Positions 16,568-24,580 of a stretch of DNA of 64,000 nucleotides are shown here, piece after piece (the stretch's first letter is position 1; the number at the start of each line of letters is the position of its first letter). A program made the translations under genes and the position numbers. The DNA is from Candidatus Thorarchaeota archaeon (lineage in GTDB: Archaea; Asgardarchaeota; Thorarchaeia; Thorarchaeales; Thorarchaeaceae). Below the pieces are notes generated by a model. That model had not been told where the DNA came from. It saw nothing but the letters and a program-made list of their open reading frames with translations, and did not search any database. The stretch covers positions 1 to 64,000 of the forward strand of contig JACAEL010000068.1 in NCBI GenBank assembly GCA_013388835.1, in the 5' to 3' direction.

Positions 16568-17779
16568 CTACAACCAGACTAGGAGGGTCGCGGCAAACAG
16601 GGACAGTGAGGTGACTGCATCAGCAAATGTGCTCTCAACTGGTATCACGAAGTTATCCGGGTCCCAACCCCTTCGAAACGTCCCGAGTGCCATCAGGAGA
16701 GAAATGACGACCCCTATACCGACTGCCATTAGATTCGTCAATGAGATTCGCATGATCAAGACTGACAAAGAGGTCCCAGTGTTCAATCCAACAGCGGAGA
16801 AGGAGATGAGAGCATAGGCGACGAATAGTGTAAGTGATGCACTCCATGTGCCTGCTATCTCTGACAGCTGGTCCTTGAACAGTCTCAGCGACGAGTGCGC
16901 TGTGCCCAAGTTTAGCTTCGTGGTCGCGGTGGAGCCGACCACCGACCCAACATCACCAACAGTATCGATTATGGCGGGATATATCATGTAGATGGCGGGC
17001 TCATTTGTGATGACCGTTCCAATGCGGTCCAGTGTTGAGCCGGAGATGTTGACAAAGAATGCGATGAGTGGCAGTACCATGAGGCTTTCGCGAAGCGTGG
17101 TGATCATGTCTGGTTCATCACGGTCAATCCATAAGAGTACCACACAGGACAGCACGAACAGCACGGAGATGACAGTGAATACACCGAGGGACCATGAGAA
17201 CCTCAGTGCAGACACTACGAGAATGTACGTCATCGTCACAAGAATGTCGGCGACAGTGGAGATGATGGGATAGGTGGAGACGTCGGGGTCCGCGCCCCGC
17301 TTCATCGACTCAATGGAGACAAGTGCAGTGGCGGGTGACACGAATAGCACCGATATGGCAAGTGTCGTCAGAATCGCGAGCAGCATATAGAGAAGGTCTA
17401 TCATGGTGAGTTCTGCGAATAGCACACCGAATGCGCACCCGAACGCCCACAGCACCAGACCCATTATGAGCGAGAGGACGGTTGTCGAGTCGTAGAGGAT
17501 CCAGAGATGCTTTGTGTTGCCCCTCATCGAAGGCCGGATTGTACCGATATGAAGGGCTGTAGATATCCGCCCGGAGAAGAGCCCGCCGATTGCACCCCTG
17601 ACACTGATTATGGAGGGGAACAGCAGAACGCCCCAGCGTACAGAGGCCATGACATCAAGAGATGTGGCGAGCATGATGCCGGCTACAAGACCACCGAAGT
17701 TGAACGACAGTGAGGCCAGTGAACTAGCATACGAGCCTGCAACCTTCCGTACTGCCCTCATCCGACCCATCGTCATCAC
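16568..17779 (-). CDS. MgtE/SLC41-type divalent cation transporter, membrane domains only
   Basis: This 403-residue protein is almost entirely transmembrane and consists of two similar halves. Each half contains the MgtE-type core with conserved acidic positions: VSTYPIISTVADILVTMTY near residue 170 in the first, and WDPDNFVIPVESTFADAVTS near the C-terminus in the second. The cytoplasmic N and CBS domains of bacterial MgtE are missing, as in SLC41-type and many archaeal members. Magnesium or another divalent cation is the likely substrate. It faces the PhoU/TrkA-C gene tail to tail, and such pairs are seen in other archaea, so that protein may regulate it. Confidence 0.85.
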   Translation of the reverse strand: MMTMGRMRAVRKVAGSYASSLASLSFNFGGLVAGIMLATSLDVMASVRWGVLLFPSIISVRGAIGGLFSGRISTALHIGTIRPSMRGNTKHLWILYDSTTVLSLIMGLVLWAFGCAFGVLFAELTMIDLLYMLLAILTTLAISVLFVSPATALVSIESMKRGADPDVSTYPIISTVADILVTMTYILVVSALRFSWSLGVFTVISVLFVLSCVVLLWIDRDEPDMITTLRESLMVLPLIAFFVNISGSTLDRIGTVITNEPAIYMIYPAIIDTVGDVGSVVGSTATTKLNLGTAHSSLRLFKDQLSEIAGTWSASLTLFVAYALISFSAVGLNTGTSLSVLIMRISLTNLMAVGIGVVISLLMALGTFRRGWDPDNFVIPVESTFADAVTSLSLFAATLLVWL

Positions 17780-18237
17780 ATCCCATCTCTGTCGTTCACC
17801 TCACAATACATAGCTCGTTTATGTGATAGAGATCTACAACCGAAACAGCAACGCGGTTCGGACCTACACATGTGCTGGGCAGACAGGACGACGGCTGCTC
17901 AAGTCATCGTTCTGATATCCGACACAGCTGGGATGACACGGGATGCAACCCGATGCCGAGTGCCATGTCGTGCATCCGTCGCGCCTTGCGCGCCGCATAT
18001 ATGTCTATCTGTATTGGGCAGTACCTTGGCAGACGGTTCATGTCGTACAGACAGTGTCAGCATGTTGGACCGCAGCACAGACTTCATCATGTCTTGGGCA
18101 CAGGTTCGGTGTCGGTGTCAGCCTCATAGCGCACCGGACGAACACGCCATAATGTCGTCGGAGGTCTTGCAGACATAGTCTAGGCTGTTCCGCGACCGTC
18201 TGGCGTTTTCCTGTGACTCTCGCGACAGCCTCAGTGA
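17780..18237. other. 458-base intergenic region with no supported gene
   Basis: Several overlapping frames are open here, but their translations are rich in Cys, Arg and Ser without hydrophobic or domain pattern, and none has a convincing start. A TATA-like CATATATG lies near 17996-18003. I see no RNA gene. Confidence 0.4.
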
Positions 18238-18903
18238 CTAAGAGGGCTTCTTGAGTGACTCCTTGAACCGACTCGGCTTGTAGTCGGGGAGTGCTGTATA
18301 CTTGCCGTTCTCGTAGTGGAGAATCCTAAAGTGACGCGTACTACCAATAAGACTCGCAATCATGAATGCTACCACTGTGGGACATGACAGAGCAACGTAG
18401 ACATCGCGCCGCCCTACTAACGCCGTTACTCTCAAGACGACTGCTGCAATCTCCTCTGCGGTCTGCGGGAAGTTCTCTGGTGGCATCTGGCTGGGCTTGC
18501 CAATCTCCGCGAGGAGAAAGTAGCCTTGTGCTTGAAGCTCACTTCCCGTGGGACGAGACAGACTGATTCCGATTGCCACCGGACGGCCCTGTTGTATGAC
18601 TAGACTTGGTCTCTTGCGTCGCTCACTAAGATGGTCTACTATTTCAGATGGGGCGTAGACAGGCTGACCATTAATGGTTGTCCACTTGTACGACAGTTCC
18701 ACTTGTTCGTTCATATTCTGCAGCGTGAGTGTTTTGTCCAATGTAATAAATGAGTCGTACGATTGGCCGCGCGAAACCTGATGTGACGAAAGGAACGTCC
18801 GTATGCTGGCGACAGTACCGTTCATTTTCAGTTGGACAGAGTTGGACACAGGAGTCTTGTCACTCCCAGGAAGCGGCACTGGGGTCACGTCTCGGGGTCT
18901 CAT
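18238..18903 (-). CDS. SAVED-like protein, first of a divergent paralogous pair
   Basis: The C-terminal 110 residues resemble a SAVED domain, the cyclic-oligonucleotide sensor found in CBASS and some CRISPR effectors. A strand, AIGISLSRPTGSELQAQGYF, is followed by a helix and by VYVALSCPTVVAFMIASLIG, then HFRILHYENGKYTAL. This is the pattern of a polar strand, a small-residue helix and a Tyr-containing end typical of SAVED. The N-terminal half shows no effector domain I know. ATG 18903 lies about 45 bases after a TATA box at 18944-18954; ATG 18825 is an alternative. It is paralogous to the divergent gene at 19065. The first part overlaps a dispersed repeat also present at 53352-53556. Confidence 0.55.
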   Translation of the reverse strand: MRPRDVTPVPLPGSDKTPVSNSVQLKMNGTVASIRTFLSSHQVSRGQSYDSFITLDKTLTLQNMNEQVELSYKWTTINGQPVYAPSEIVDHLSERRKRPSLVIQQGRPVAIGISLSRPTGSELQAQGYFLLAEIGKPSQMPPENFPQTAEEIAAVVLRVTALVGRRDVYVALSCPTVVAFMIASLIGSTRHFRILHYENGKYTALPDYKPSRFKESLKKPS

Positions 18904-19012
18904 GAGGTGTCGAGCTGACCTTGAGCTCTCCGTTCCTGCACGGAGGTATATATGCACCATGCAGCGATGTCCAAGATCGTCCAACTTCTGGGCAGCTGCT
19001 GCTCACCCATGA
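18810..19012. repeat. dispersed repeat, copy 1
   Basis: About 200 bases align with 53352-53556 in the same orientation without gaps over most of the length. Shared runs include ATGAGGTGTCGAGC (ATGAGGTGTCGAGCTGACC here, ATGAGGTGTCGAGCCGACC there). In this copy the repeat covers the promoter and first codons of the SAVED-like gene. Confidence 0.75.
18926..18955 (-). promoter_or_regulatory. TATA box with adjacent inverted repeat
   Basis: On the minus strand GCATATATACC is followed at once by CTCCGT-N6-ACGGAG, a perfect 6-base inverted repeat. It lies where transcription would begin. The inverted repeat is kept, with one mismatch, in the second copy of the dispersed repeat near 53477-53494. This looks like a TATA box with an operator for a dimeric repressor. 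Confidence 0.4.
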
Positions 19013-19064
19013 CACAATAACTCTAATCAGTCAGTTTGTGTGACTGCTTTTGCGGGCACGGAAC

Positions 19065-19544
19065 ATGGCTGAAGCGGTGATTATGTCCGTCGTCGCGGGC
19101 ACTCTCGTACAGGTAGTCACAAGACACCGGGAGGTGAGCGAGTTCCTTGACAAGCACATCCGGAAGAAGATGCCCTTGAAACTGAACAAGGACCCAGACG
19201 ACAGACCCCCTGCAATTGTGCTGAGCATGAGCCGGAGTGCACAGCACGACGTGAACATCTCCGGATACTGTGTCATCGCCGAAGTGGGAGCAGTCAGAGA
19301 ACTGTCGCCCAAAGAGATGACGAGCTGGGCAGAACAGGCCGCATCTGTGATTGAGAAGCTTAACAGGAGCGGCATCATCCAGCATAGACCTCTGACTCTC
19401 GCGTTCGCATGCCCTGTTGCAGTGGCGTTCGTAGTAGGTACACTTCTGGGGCACGGCACTGATTACAGGACACTGCACTGGACGGGCACCGGATACGTTC
19501 CTCTGGACCTTCCCGACATGGACCGATTTCGACGAGCCCTCTAG
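19065..19544 (+). CDS. SAVED-like protein, second of a divergent paralogous pair
   Basis: This 159-residue protein aligns along most of its length with the C-terminal part of the divergent neighbour. Shared blocks are IVLSMSRSAQHDVNISGY, then LTLAFACPVAVAFVVGTLLG, then YRTLHWTGTGYVPLDLPD. They match the general SAVED pattern: a polar strand, a helix, a strand ending in xxCPxAVAF, and a final Tyr-rich strand. The N-terminus has a short hydrophobic stretch, AVIMSVVAGTLVQVV, which may touch the membrane. No nuclease or protease domain is attached, and no nucleotide cyclase gene lies nearby apart from Cas10 in the CRISPR operon. ATG 19065 was chosen over an in-frame TTG at 19050. Confidence 0.55.
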   Translation: MAEAVIMSVVAGTLVQVVTRHREVSEFLDKHIRKKMPLKLNKDPDDRPPAIVLSMSRSAQHDVNISGYCVIAEVGAVRELSPKEMTSWAEQAASVIEKLNRSGIIQHRPLTLAFACPVAVAFVVGTLLGHGTDYRTLHWTGTGYVPLDLPDMDRFRRAL

Positions 19545-20079
19545 TCAGACTGGCGCACACCACAAGTGTAGCGAGTCAATCAACCAGCTTCAAGTTTCGA
19601 CTGTCAATAGCACGGAGTTGTCAGGCACATCCGAAACTGCGAACACCGACTGACGGTCACATTGCAATGGGCGGCTTGGCACATCTCCGCTGTTCTTGTA
19701 CGAGACGTCAATAGACAGACACGGCAGACAATGTCTTGAACTCGAGTCCTTTCATCTTATATGATATCGCGCGGAAGCGGTATGAGCGAGTCTAATGCTG
19801 TTTGCGAATTGCTTCCTTGCAACTGTAGCATGAGCTAGTCCCAAGTTCGGATGACAGATGAGTCCTCTGTGCATGTCTGCGGGACAAGCGGACCGTGCAG
19901 ACAGGGAGGTAAGGAGGAGTGAGCTGACACTTCAGACGCTCATTTCCACTTCGGTAGATGCTCAATGACCACGAGGCAAGCAGGAGAAGTAGACGAGGAC
20001 AGGCCAACCCAGCCGAGGCCGGAGAGGGCCTGTGCCTCAAGAGCGGCCTGTGTGCATGGCCGCTCCAGTGGTGCTGAGA
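19545..20079. other. 535-base intergenic region with no supported gene
   Basis: A frame of 82 codons on the minus strand (19792-20040) has a composition unlike the confident genes and no recognisable start signal. A TATA-like CTTATATGATATC occurs near 19757. I see no RNA gene or repeat here. Confidence 0.4.
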
Positions 20080-21105
20080 CTAGATCAGTTGGCTGGCCTG
20101 TATGAGACCGTAGCCGAAGCTTGCGTCCCAACCAGACGTGCCTAGATCAAGTGCGGTGCTGTGCAGGTAACCACGGATAGTGGATGTACCAGTGTCACTG
20201 AATGTGCCCACTGGCATCTTGCCCTTGACTGCAATTATCAGAGCTACAAGCCCAGCAACGTGAGGACAGGCCATCGACGTTCCGGAGAGCGTCTTGTATA
20301 TGCCGCCCTTGTAGGTGCTGTAGATGCTGACACCGGGGGCTGCAACCTCCACGTACGGGCCCGAGTTCGAGAATGAGGCAATCGCATCATTCATGTCCGT
20401 CGCGCCAACCGCAATCACCTCTGGGTATGCTGCAGGATAGGAGATCTCTGTTGTGGAGGGATTCCCATCTCCGGAGTTACCGGCTGCTGCAACGATCACA
20501 ATGCCCATGTTGTAGGCGTGGATGATTGCGTTGTGTAGCTCAGCACTGTCCGACGTGCCTCCTAGGCTCATGCTAATCACATCAGCGTCGTCAGCAGTGC
20601 CTTCCTTACCATCGGGACCTTTGCATGCAGCGTAGACGCCTTCTGCAATGTCGGTGAAGGTGCCCGAGCCGCTGGGACCTAGGACCTTTATTGCATAGAG
20701 GTCAACGTTGGAATAGACACCAACAACACCCATAGCATTCCGAATGGCTCCAGCAATTCCTGCACAGTGAGTTCCATGTCCGTTTCCGTCGTCAGCTGTT
20801 CTGCCACGGACGGCATCGTAACCCCAGACTATGTTTGCCATGAGGTCGGGATGATCGAGGTCAATTCCGGTGTCGACGATGGCTAGGTCGACATCCGCTG
20901 TCGGGATGTAACCATCATAGACGCCATTGAAAATGCGTTCGATACCCCACTGGGTCTCAGCATCCGAGTCATTCCATACGTACATGGCGGAAGCTGTGTT
21001 GCGACCGTCGAAGCCGGTCTGCGCGTAGGCGACAACTGTCGTGGCCATGGAGAATGTGGTCAGCATGATTGCAAGAACAACCAATGCCGAGAACTTCTTA
21101 CTCAT
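20080..21105 (-). CDS. secreted subtilisin-like serine protease (S8)
   Basis: This is a subtilase expected outside the cell. A signal peptide with hydrophobic core ALVVLAIMLTTFSMATTVV is followed by the mature catalytic domain. The triad is complete: VDTGIDLDHPD near residue 80, GNGHGTHCAGIAG near 112 and SGTSMACPHVAG near 280. The oxyanion Asn lies in AAAGNSGDG near 215. Length, 341 residues, allows only a short pro-region, with no C-terminal extension. ATG 21105 is preceded by AAGGTGA at good spacing. A TATA-like CTTATTAGC lies near 21163-21171. Confidence 0.95.
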   Translation of the reverse strand: MSKKFSALVVLAIMLTTFSMATTVVAYAQTGFDGRNTASAMYVWNDSDAETQWGIERIFNGVYDGYIPTADVDLAIVDTGIDLDHPDLMANIVWGYDAVRGRTADDGNGHGTHCAGIAGAIRNAMGVVGVYSNVDLYAIKVLGPSGSGTFTDIAEGVYAACKGPDGKEGTADDADVISMSLGGTSDSAELHNAIIHAYNMGIVIVAAAGNSGDGNPSTTEISYPAAYPEVIAVGATDMNDAIASFSNSGPYVEVAAPGVSIYSTYKGGIYKTLSGTSMACPHVAGLVALIIAVKGKMPVGTFSDTGTSTIRGYLHSTALDLGTSGWDASFGYGLIQASQLI

Positions 21106-21250
21106 TGTGTTCACCTTTTCGCCGGATTGGAAATCACAGCGCGTATGGCGATTACAAACGTGCTAATAAGCGTTGGGTAGATTTGATACTACTGTACAAT
21201 CTAGTACATAATTCATGCACAGGTCAATTGTAAAGTCTGTGGCCGCAGCA

Positions 21251-21261
21251 TTAATATATCA
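21251..21261 (+). promoter_or_regulatory. TATA box for a leaderless transcript
   Basis: ATTAATATATC is centred about 33 bases before ATG 21289 and there is no ribosome-binding site between them. This fits a leaderless or nearly leaderless mRNA for the secreted protein downstream. Confidence 0.5.
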
Positions 21262-21288
21262 TTCATGGATGGTGTGACGTGACCAGAC

Positions 21289-21774
21289 ATGCGGATTGAC
21301 AATACCGCCCCAACCCTGATGGTGCTTGCCTTCTTGATTCTAGCCGCCTCGTCTGTGGTGTTGCCGGTTGCAGCTGCGAAGACTGTTCAGTACACTGAAC
21401 CGACGCCAATTGTGCTAGTCATTACCGGTGCCACATACGCTGACGCTGATGGAGACCTGCTTGAAGACGATGTGATTGGATGGTTCGACATACAGCTCAG
21501 TGGCTCTCAGAGATACACGATGGATCTCCGCATATCGTTGAAGCTTCCATCAGGAACCGAGTATGCGTATCTCTACTTTGTGAGTACACGGCTTCAGACG
21601 CTGCACTGCACGATGTACTTCTACAACCATGCGACAGAGACGGGCTACTATGTGTTCTCGGCCGAAGCGTTGCTGTACAGTTCGGGTGGCTACTACGACG
21701 TGGCTGAGTACACGTTTGACCCACCGGGAGGGTCGGGAAATGCCGATCCATGTGGACTGCTCGTGGTTGCCTGA
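21289..21774 (+). CDS. secreted or surface protein of unknown function
   Basis: A clear signal peptide, with core LMVLAFLILAASSVVLPV and a VAAAK cleavage region near residue 30, leads into about 130 residues of beta-rich sequence. The mature part has alternating hydrophobics and many Tyr residues, as in DLRISLKLPSGTEYAYLYF. I find no enzyme motif and no C-terminal membrane anchor. It is divergent from the subtilase and could be its substrate or inhibitor, but that is only suggested by position. Confidence 0.7.
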   Translation: MRIDNTAPTLMVLAFLILAASSVVLPVAAAKTVQYTEPTPIVLVITGATYADADGDLLEDDVIGWFDIQLSGSQRYTMDLRISLKLPSGTEYAYLYFVSTRLQTLHCTMYFYNHATETGYYVFSAEALLYSSGGYYDVAEYTFDPPGGSGNADPCGLLVVA

Positions 21775-21838
21775 GAAGTGCGCAGAGACGTATGATTCAG
21801 GGGACTTGATTCACCTCAGAAGCATGGGGGAGTAGGAA

Positions 21839-22945
21839 GTGGTCCTATCGGATACAGACCTCAAGCTCCTACATCTGTTGGAGACAAGCCCGACAATCTC
21901 AGTGAGGGAGCTTGCTCATAGGGCAGGCATCAGCTGGATTACGGCCGACAGACACCTGAGAGAGCTGAGGGAGAACGGGGTCATTTCTGACTCTGTAGCG
22001 GTCTTTGGACCGTCAAGGCTCGGTCTCGACAGGCTCTCGGTGCTTCTCAAGGCGGGCAGGGAGTCACAAGTGAGACAGCTCGAGTCTGCTTGTGACGCCC
22101 ATCCATACACACACTACAGGTCGCGGGTCTACGGACCATACGCTGGGCTGTTCGCCCAGTTTGACATTCCGCACGAAGGCGTGGCCATGCTGAAGCGGTT
22201 TCTCACAGAACTGCAGGATGGTGGTGTCTGCGAGAGGGTCACATATCTCAGGAGCATGGACTACCGAAGGTCGACGAAGACCAACCCTGAGCTGTTCGAC
22301 CCCACGACTCTCTCGTGGACGTATAGTTGGGACAAGTGGGAGAGAGACATCACTGCTGCACGGACCGAACTGCCACAGGGCTCACCGAGGAGAAGACTGC
22401 ATGAACTCGGGCTCACAAGGGTAGATCTTAGCCTTCTGGAGGAACTGACAAAGAACGCCAGTGTCAGCCAGAGCGTACTTGAGAAGAAGTACGGGCTGTC
22501 TCAGAGCACCGTGAGTCGCAAGCTGATATTCCTTAGAGAGAATGTCATCGAGTCGGTTCGGGCTCAGATTGACAGGTCACGTTTTGACATAACGTCCACG
22601 AAGCTATTCTACAGCCCCCGAGTCCCAGATGATGATAGAGCAAAGGTCTACAATGCCTTCTCAGCTCCGTCTGCCCCACCGTTCCCTCTGTCCATAGACC
22701 TGCTAGAGGGTGGCGGCGTGATTCTGTGGGGCAGGATGCCGCCCTCGTACGAACATGGTCTGTTCTATCTGCTCTGGTCAAGATTACCAGAGATTCAGGT
22801 TTTCACAATGGACACTGTTGGAAGCCACAGCAGAATGTACTGGTTCTATCCGGACAATGTCGACTTCGAGCGCAACACATGGAAGTACGACGAAGACTGG
22901 ATGTTCAAGAAACCTCTGAGTGAACTTCAGCAAGGCATGGCCTGA
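21839..22945 (+). CDS. transcription regulator with two winged helix-turn-helix domains
   Basis: The 368-residue protein begins with an Lrp/AsnC-like winged HTH, DLKLLHLLETSPTISVRELA then HRAGISWITADRHLRELREN, at residues 6-45. A second HTH lies near residues 200-240, with LLEELTKNASVSQSVLEKKY and GLSQSTVSRKLIFLREN. Between and after them are alpha/beta segments that may sense a ligand. The architecture is known for archaeal regulators annotated as Lrp-like or HTH domain proteins. The start is a GTG with AGGAA just upstream. Targets are unknown; the convergent and neighbouring genes give no clear hint. Confidence 0.8.
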   Translation: MVLSDTDLKLLHLLETSPTISVRELAHRAGISWITADRHLRELRENGVISDSVAVFGPSRLGLDRLSVLLKAGRESQVRQLESACDAHPYTHYRSRVYGPYAGLFAQFDIPHEGVAMLKRFLTELQDGGVCERVTYLRSMDYRRSTKTNPELFDPTTLSWTYSWDKWERDITAARTELPQGSPRRRLHELGLTRVDLSLLEELTKNASVSQSVLEKKYGLSQSTVSRKLIFLRENVIESVRAQIDRSRFDITSTKLFYSPRVPDDDRAKVYNAFSAPSAPPFPLSIDLLEGGGVILWGRMPPSYEHGLFYLLWSRLPEIQVFTMDTVGSHSRMYWFYPDNVDFERNTWKYDEDWMFKKPLSELQQGMA

Positions 22946-22996
22946 CTACGGTGCCACTAACGACTCGTCACAAGGACGTGAGTTGCTCGCTGGCCT

Positions 22997-23365
22997 TCAA
23001 GCGACCTGTGCGACGCCCAGGACAGACCGGATCTGCTGCAACGATGTGGAACGCAGTTGATACTGAAGAGTCGCCTCGTCAAGCTGAGACTCGATGAATC
23101 TCTCGAGGTCTCCGCGAGGGGTGATACTGCCCTTCTCGAAGTAACCGCTCCGGGTCAGGCCAAGGATACGCTGGTCGAGGAAGTCTGCAAGCGTTCTCAG
23201 TTGACGTGCTGTGCTGTCCATGCCGCCCCTGCGCTCTTCAGCCTCGAAAGACTCCTGCTGCAGAAGTACGGAGACTCGCTCGAGCACGTCGGTGTCAAAG
23301 CCGTGCTCAATGATATAGTCGATTATGTCATTGATGGTGTAGATTGTCTTGGCTGGAGAGTACAT
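22997..23365 (-). CDS. small helical protein of unknown function
   Basis: The 122-residue product is acidic, helical and soluble (TINDIIDYIIEHGFDTDVLE at the N-terminus). It shows no domain I recognise. ATG 23365 has an excellent ribosome-binding site, AGGAGG, at good spacing, which supports both the gene and this start over a codon seven residues upstream. It diverges from the dihydroorotate dehydrogenase-like gene. Confidence 0.65.
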   Translation of the reverse strand: MYSPAKTIYTINDIIDYIIEHGFDTDVLERVSVLLQQESFEAEERRGGMDSTARQLRTLADFLDQRILGLTRSGYFEKGSITPRGDLERFIESQLDEATLQYQLRSTSLQQIRSVLGVAQVA

Positions 23366-23474
23366 CTCAATTCCTCCTGGTCGCAAAACGGTCGCACCTT
23401 ACGAAGATAAGGATTGCGACGACGAGTTTGGAATTCAGCTAGGCTTATTTTCAAGATTGTCGATGTAGAGAGAT

Positions 23475-24575
23475 ATGCGAGAGCTCGCTGTTGAACTCAT
23501 GGGTATCGAATTCACAAACCCTGTGCTGACAGCAGCAGGCCCGACTTCAAGAGACGGGAGTGCGCTTCTGGAGGCTGCTCGTGGAGGTGCCGGCGGCCTG
23601 GTGGCGAAGACCGTGAGTGTGCGGCCTGCGGATGTCCCAAGACCCAACATGACATCCATGGGCGCAGGCAGGATTGAGTCAAGACGAGGGATACTCAATG
23701 CTGAGCTCTGGAGCGAGCTGAGTGTCGAGCAGTGGTTAGACAATGAGTACCGAGTCGCACTCAGCTCCGGACTTCCTGTGATAGCCAGCATTGGTTATTC
23801 GCCCGAGGAAGTCGCCGACCTCGGACCAAAGGTACAGAGAGCTGGTGTCCGCGCCATCGAGTTCAGCACGCACTACGTCGAGGACCATGTGGAGATTGCA
23901 AGAGCGCTCAGAGAAGCAGTTGAGATTCCCATCTTTGCAAAGCTCAGTCCCAAGACGGACGTTGTCAAGGTGGCTAAGGCACTGGAGCCCCATGTGGATG
24001 GTTTTGTGGCCATCAACACATTTGGACCGTGCCTGCGAATCGACATAGAGACCGCGCGTCCACTGCTTGGTAGTGAGGGAGGCCTCGGATGGCTCAGCGG
24101 TCCTGCTCTCAGGCCAATCGCACTTCGCTGCGTGGCCGATGTCGCCTCCGCGGTCAGGAAGCCAGTGATAGGAGTGGGCGGAGTCACCACGGGTGATGAT
24201 GCCATTGAGTTCATGATGGCCGGGGCATCGCTGGTTCAGGTCTGTACAGCAGCCATCCTGGATGGACCGAGTGTCTACGGGCGCATAGCCAAGGAGATCT
24301 ACGAGTGGCTCTTAGCTCACGGCAAGGACTCGGTGGAGGACGTGAGAGGGGCGGCCCTGCCGCATCTCCGGGTAGCGGCGAGGAAGAAGCCGCCGGCCGT
24401 TGTGGACATGGACAAGTGCGTACTGTGCGGTCTCTGTCCAAGGTCGTGCGTGTACGACGCCATCACGCTCAACAAGGCGGCAAAGCAACTCATCATTGAT
24501 ACGGCCAGGTGTGAGGGCTGTGGCATGTGCATCTCCGTCTGCCCATACCACGCAATCGACATGGAGTTGACATGA
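23475..24575 (+). CDS. dihydroorotate dehydrogenase / PreA-like flavoprotein with two 4Fe-4S clusters
   Basis: The first 290 residues form an FMN-binding TIM barrel of the dihydroorotate dehydrogenase family. They start with ELMGIEFTNPVLTAAGPTSR, and the phosphate-binding loop is in VIGVGGVTTGDDAIEFMMAGAS near residue 240. A C-terminal ferredoxin domain with CVLCGLCPRSC and CEGCGMCISVC follows at about 315-362. This layout matches PreA, the NAD-dependent dihydropyrimidine dehydrogenase subunit, rather than the pyrimidine-biosynthesis enzyme. The cyclic amidohydrolase at 27307 could act on the same class of compounds. No PreT partner is seen. Confidence 0.85.
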   Translation: MRELAVELMGIEFTNPVLTAAGPTSRDGSALLEAARGGAGGLVAKTVSVRPADVPRPNMTSMGAGRIESRRGILNAELWSELSVEQWLDNEYRVALSSGLPVIASIGYSPEEVADLGPKVQRAGVRAIEFSTHYVEDHVEIARALREAVEIPIFAKLSPKTDVVKVAKALEPHVDGFVAINTFGPCLRIDIETARPLLGSEGGLGWLSGPALRPIALRCVADVASAVRKPVIGVGGVTTGDDAIEFMMAGASLVQVCTAAILDGPSVYGRIAKEIYEWLLAHGKDSVEDVRGAALPHLRVAARKKPPAVVDMDKCVLCGLCPRSCVYDAITLNKAAKQLIIDTARCEGCGMCISVCPYHAIDMELT

Positions 24576-24580
24576 GGTTC

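Noticed and set aside
17870-18178. Open frame of 102 codons on the plus strand
   Set aside because: Cys-, Arg- and Ser-rich translation without hydrophobic core, no ribosome-binding site, and other frames in the region are open too; likely chance.
19792-20040. Open frame of 82 codons on the minus strand
   Set aside because: Composition differs from confident genes, with no start signal, domain or neighbour link.
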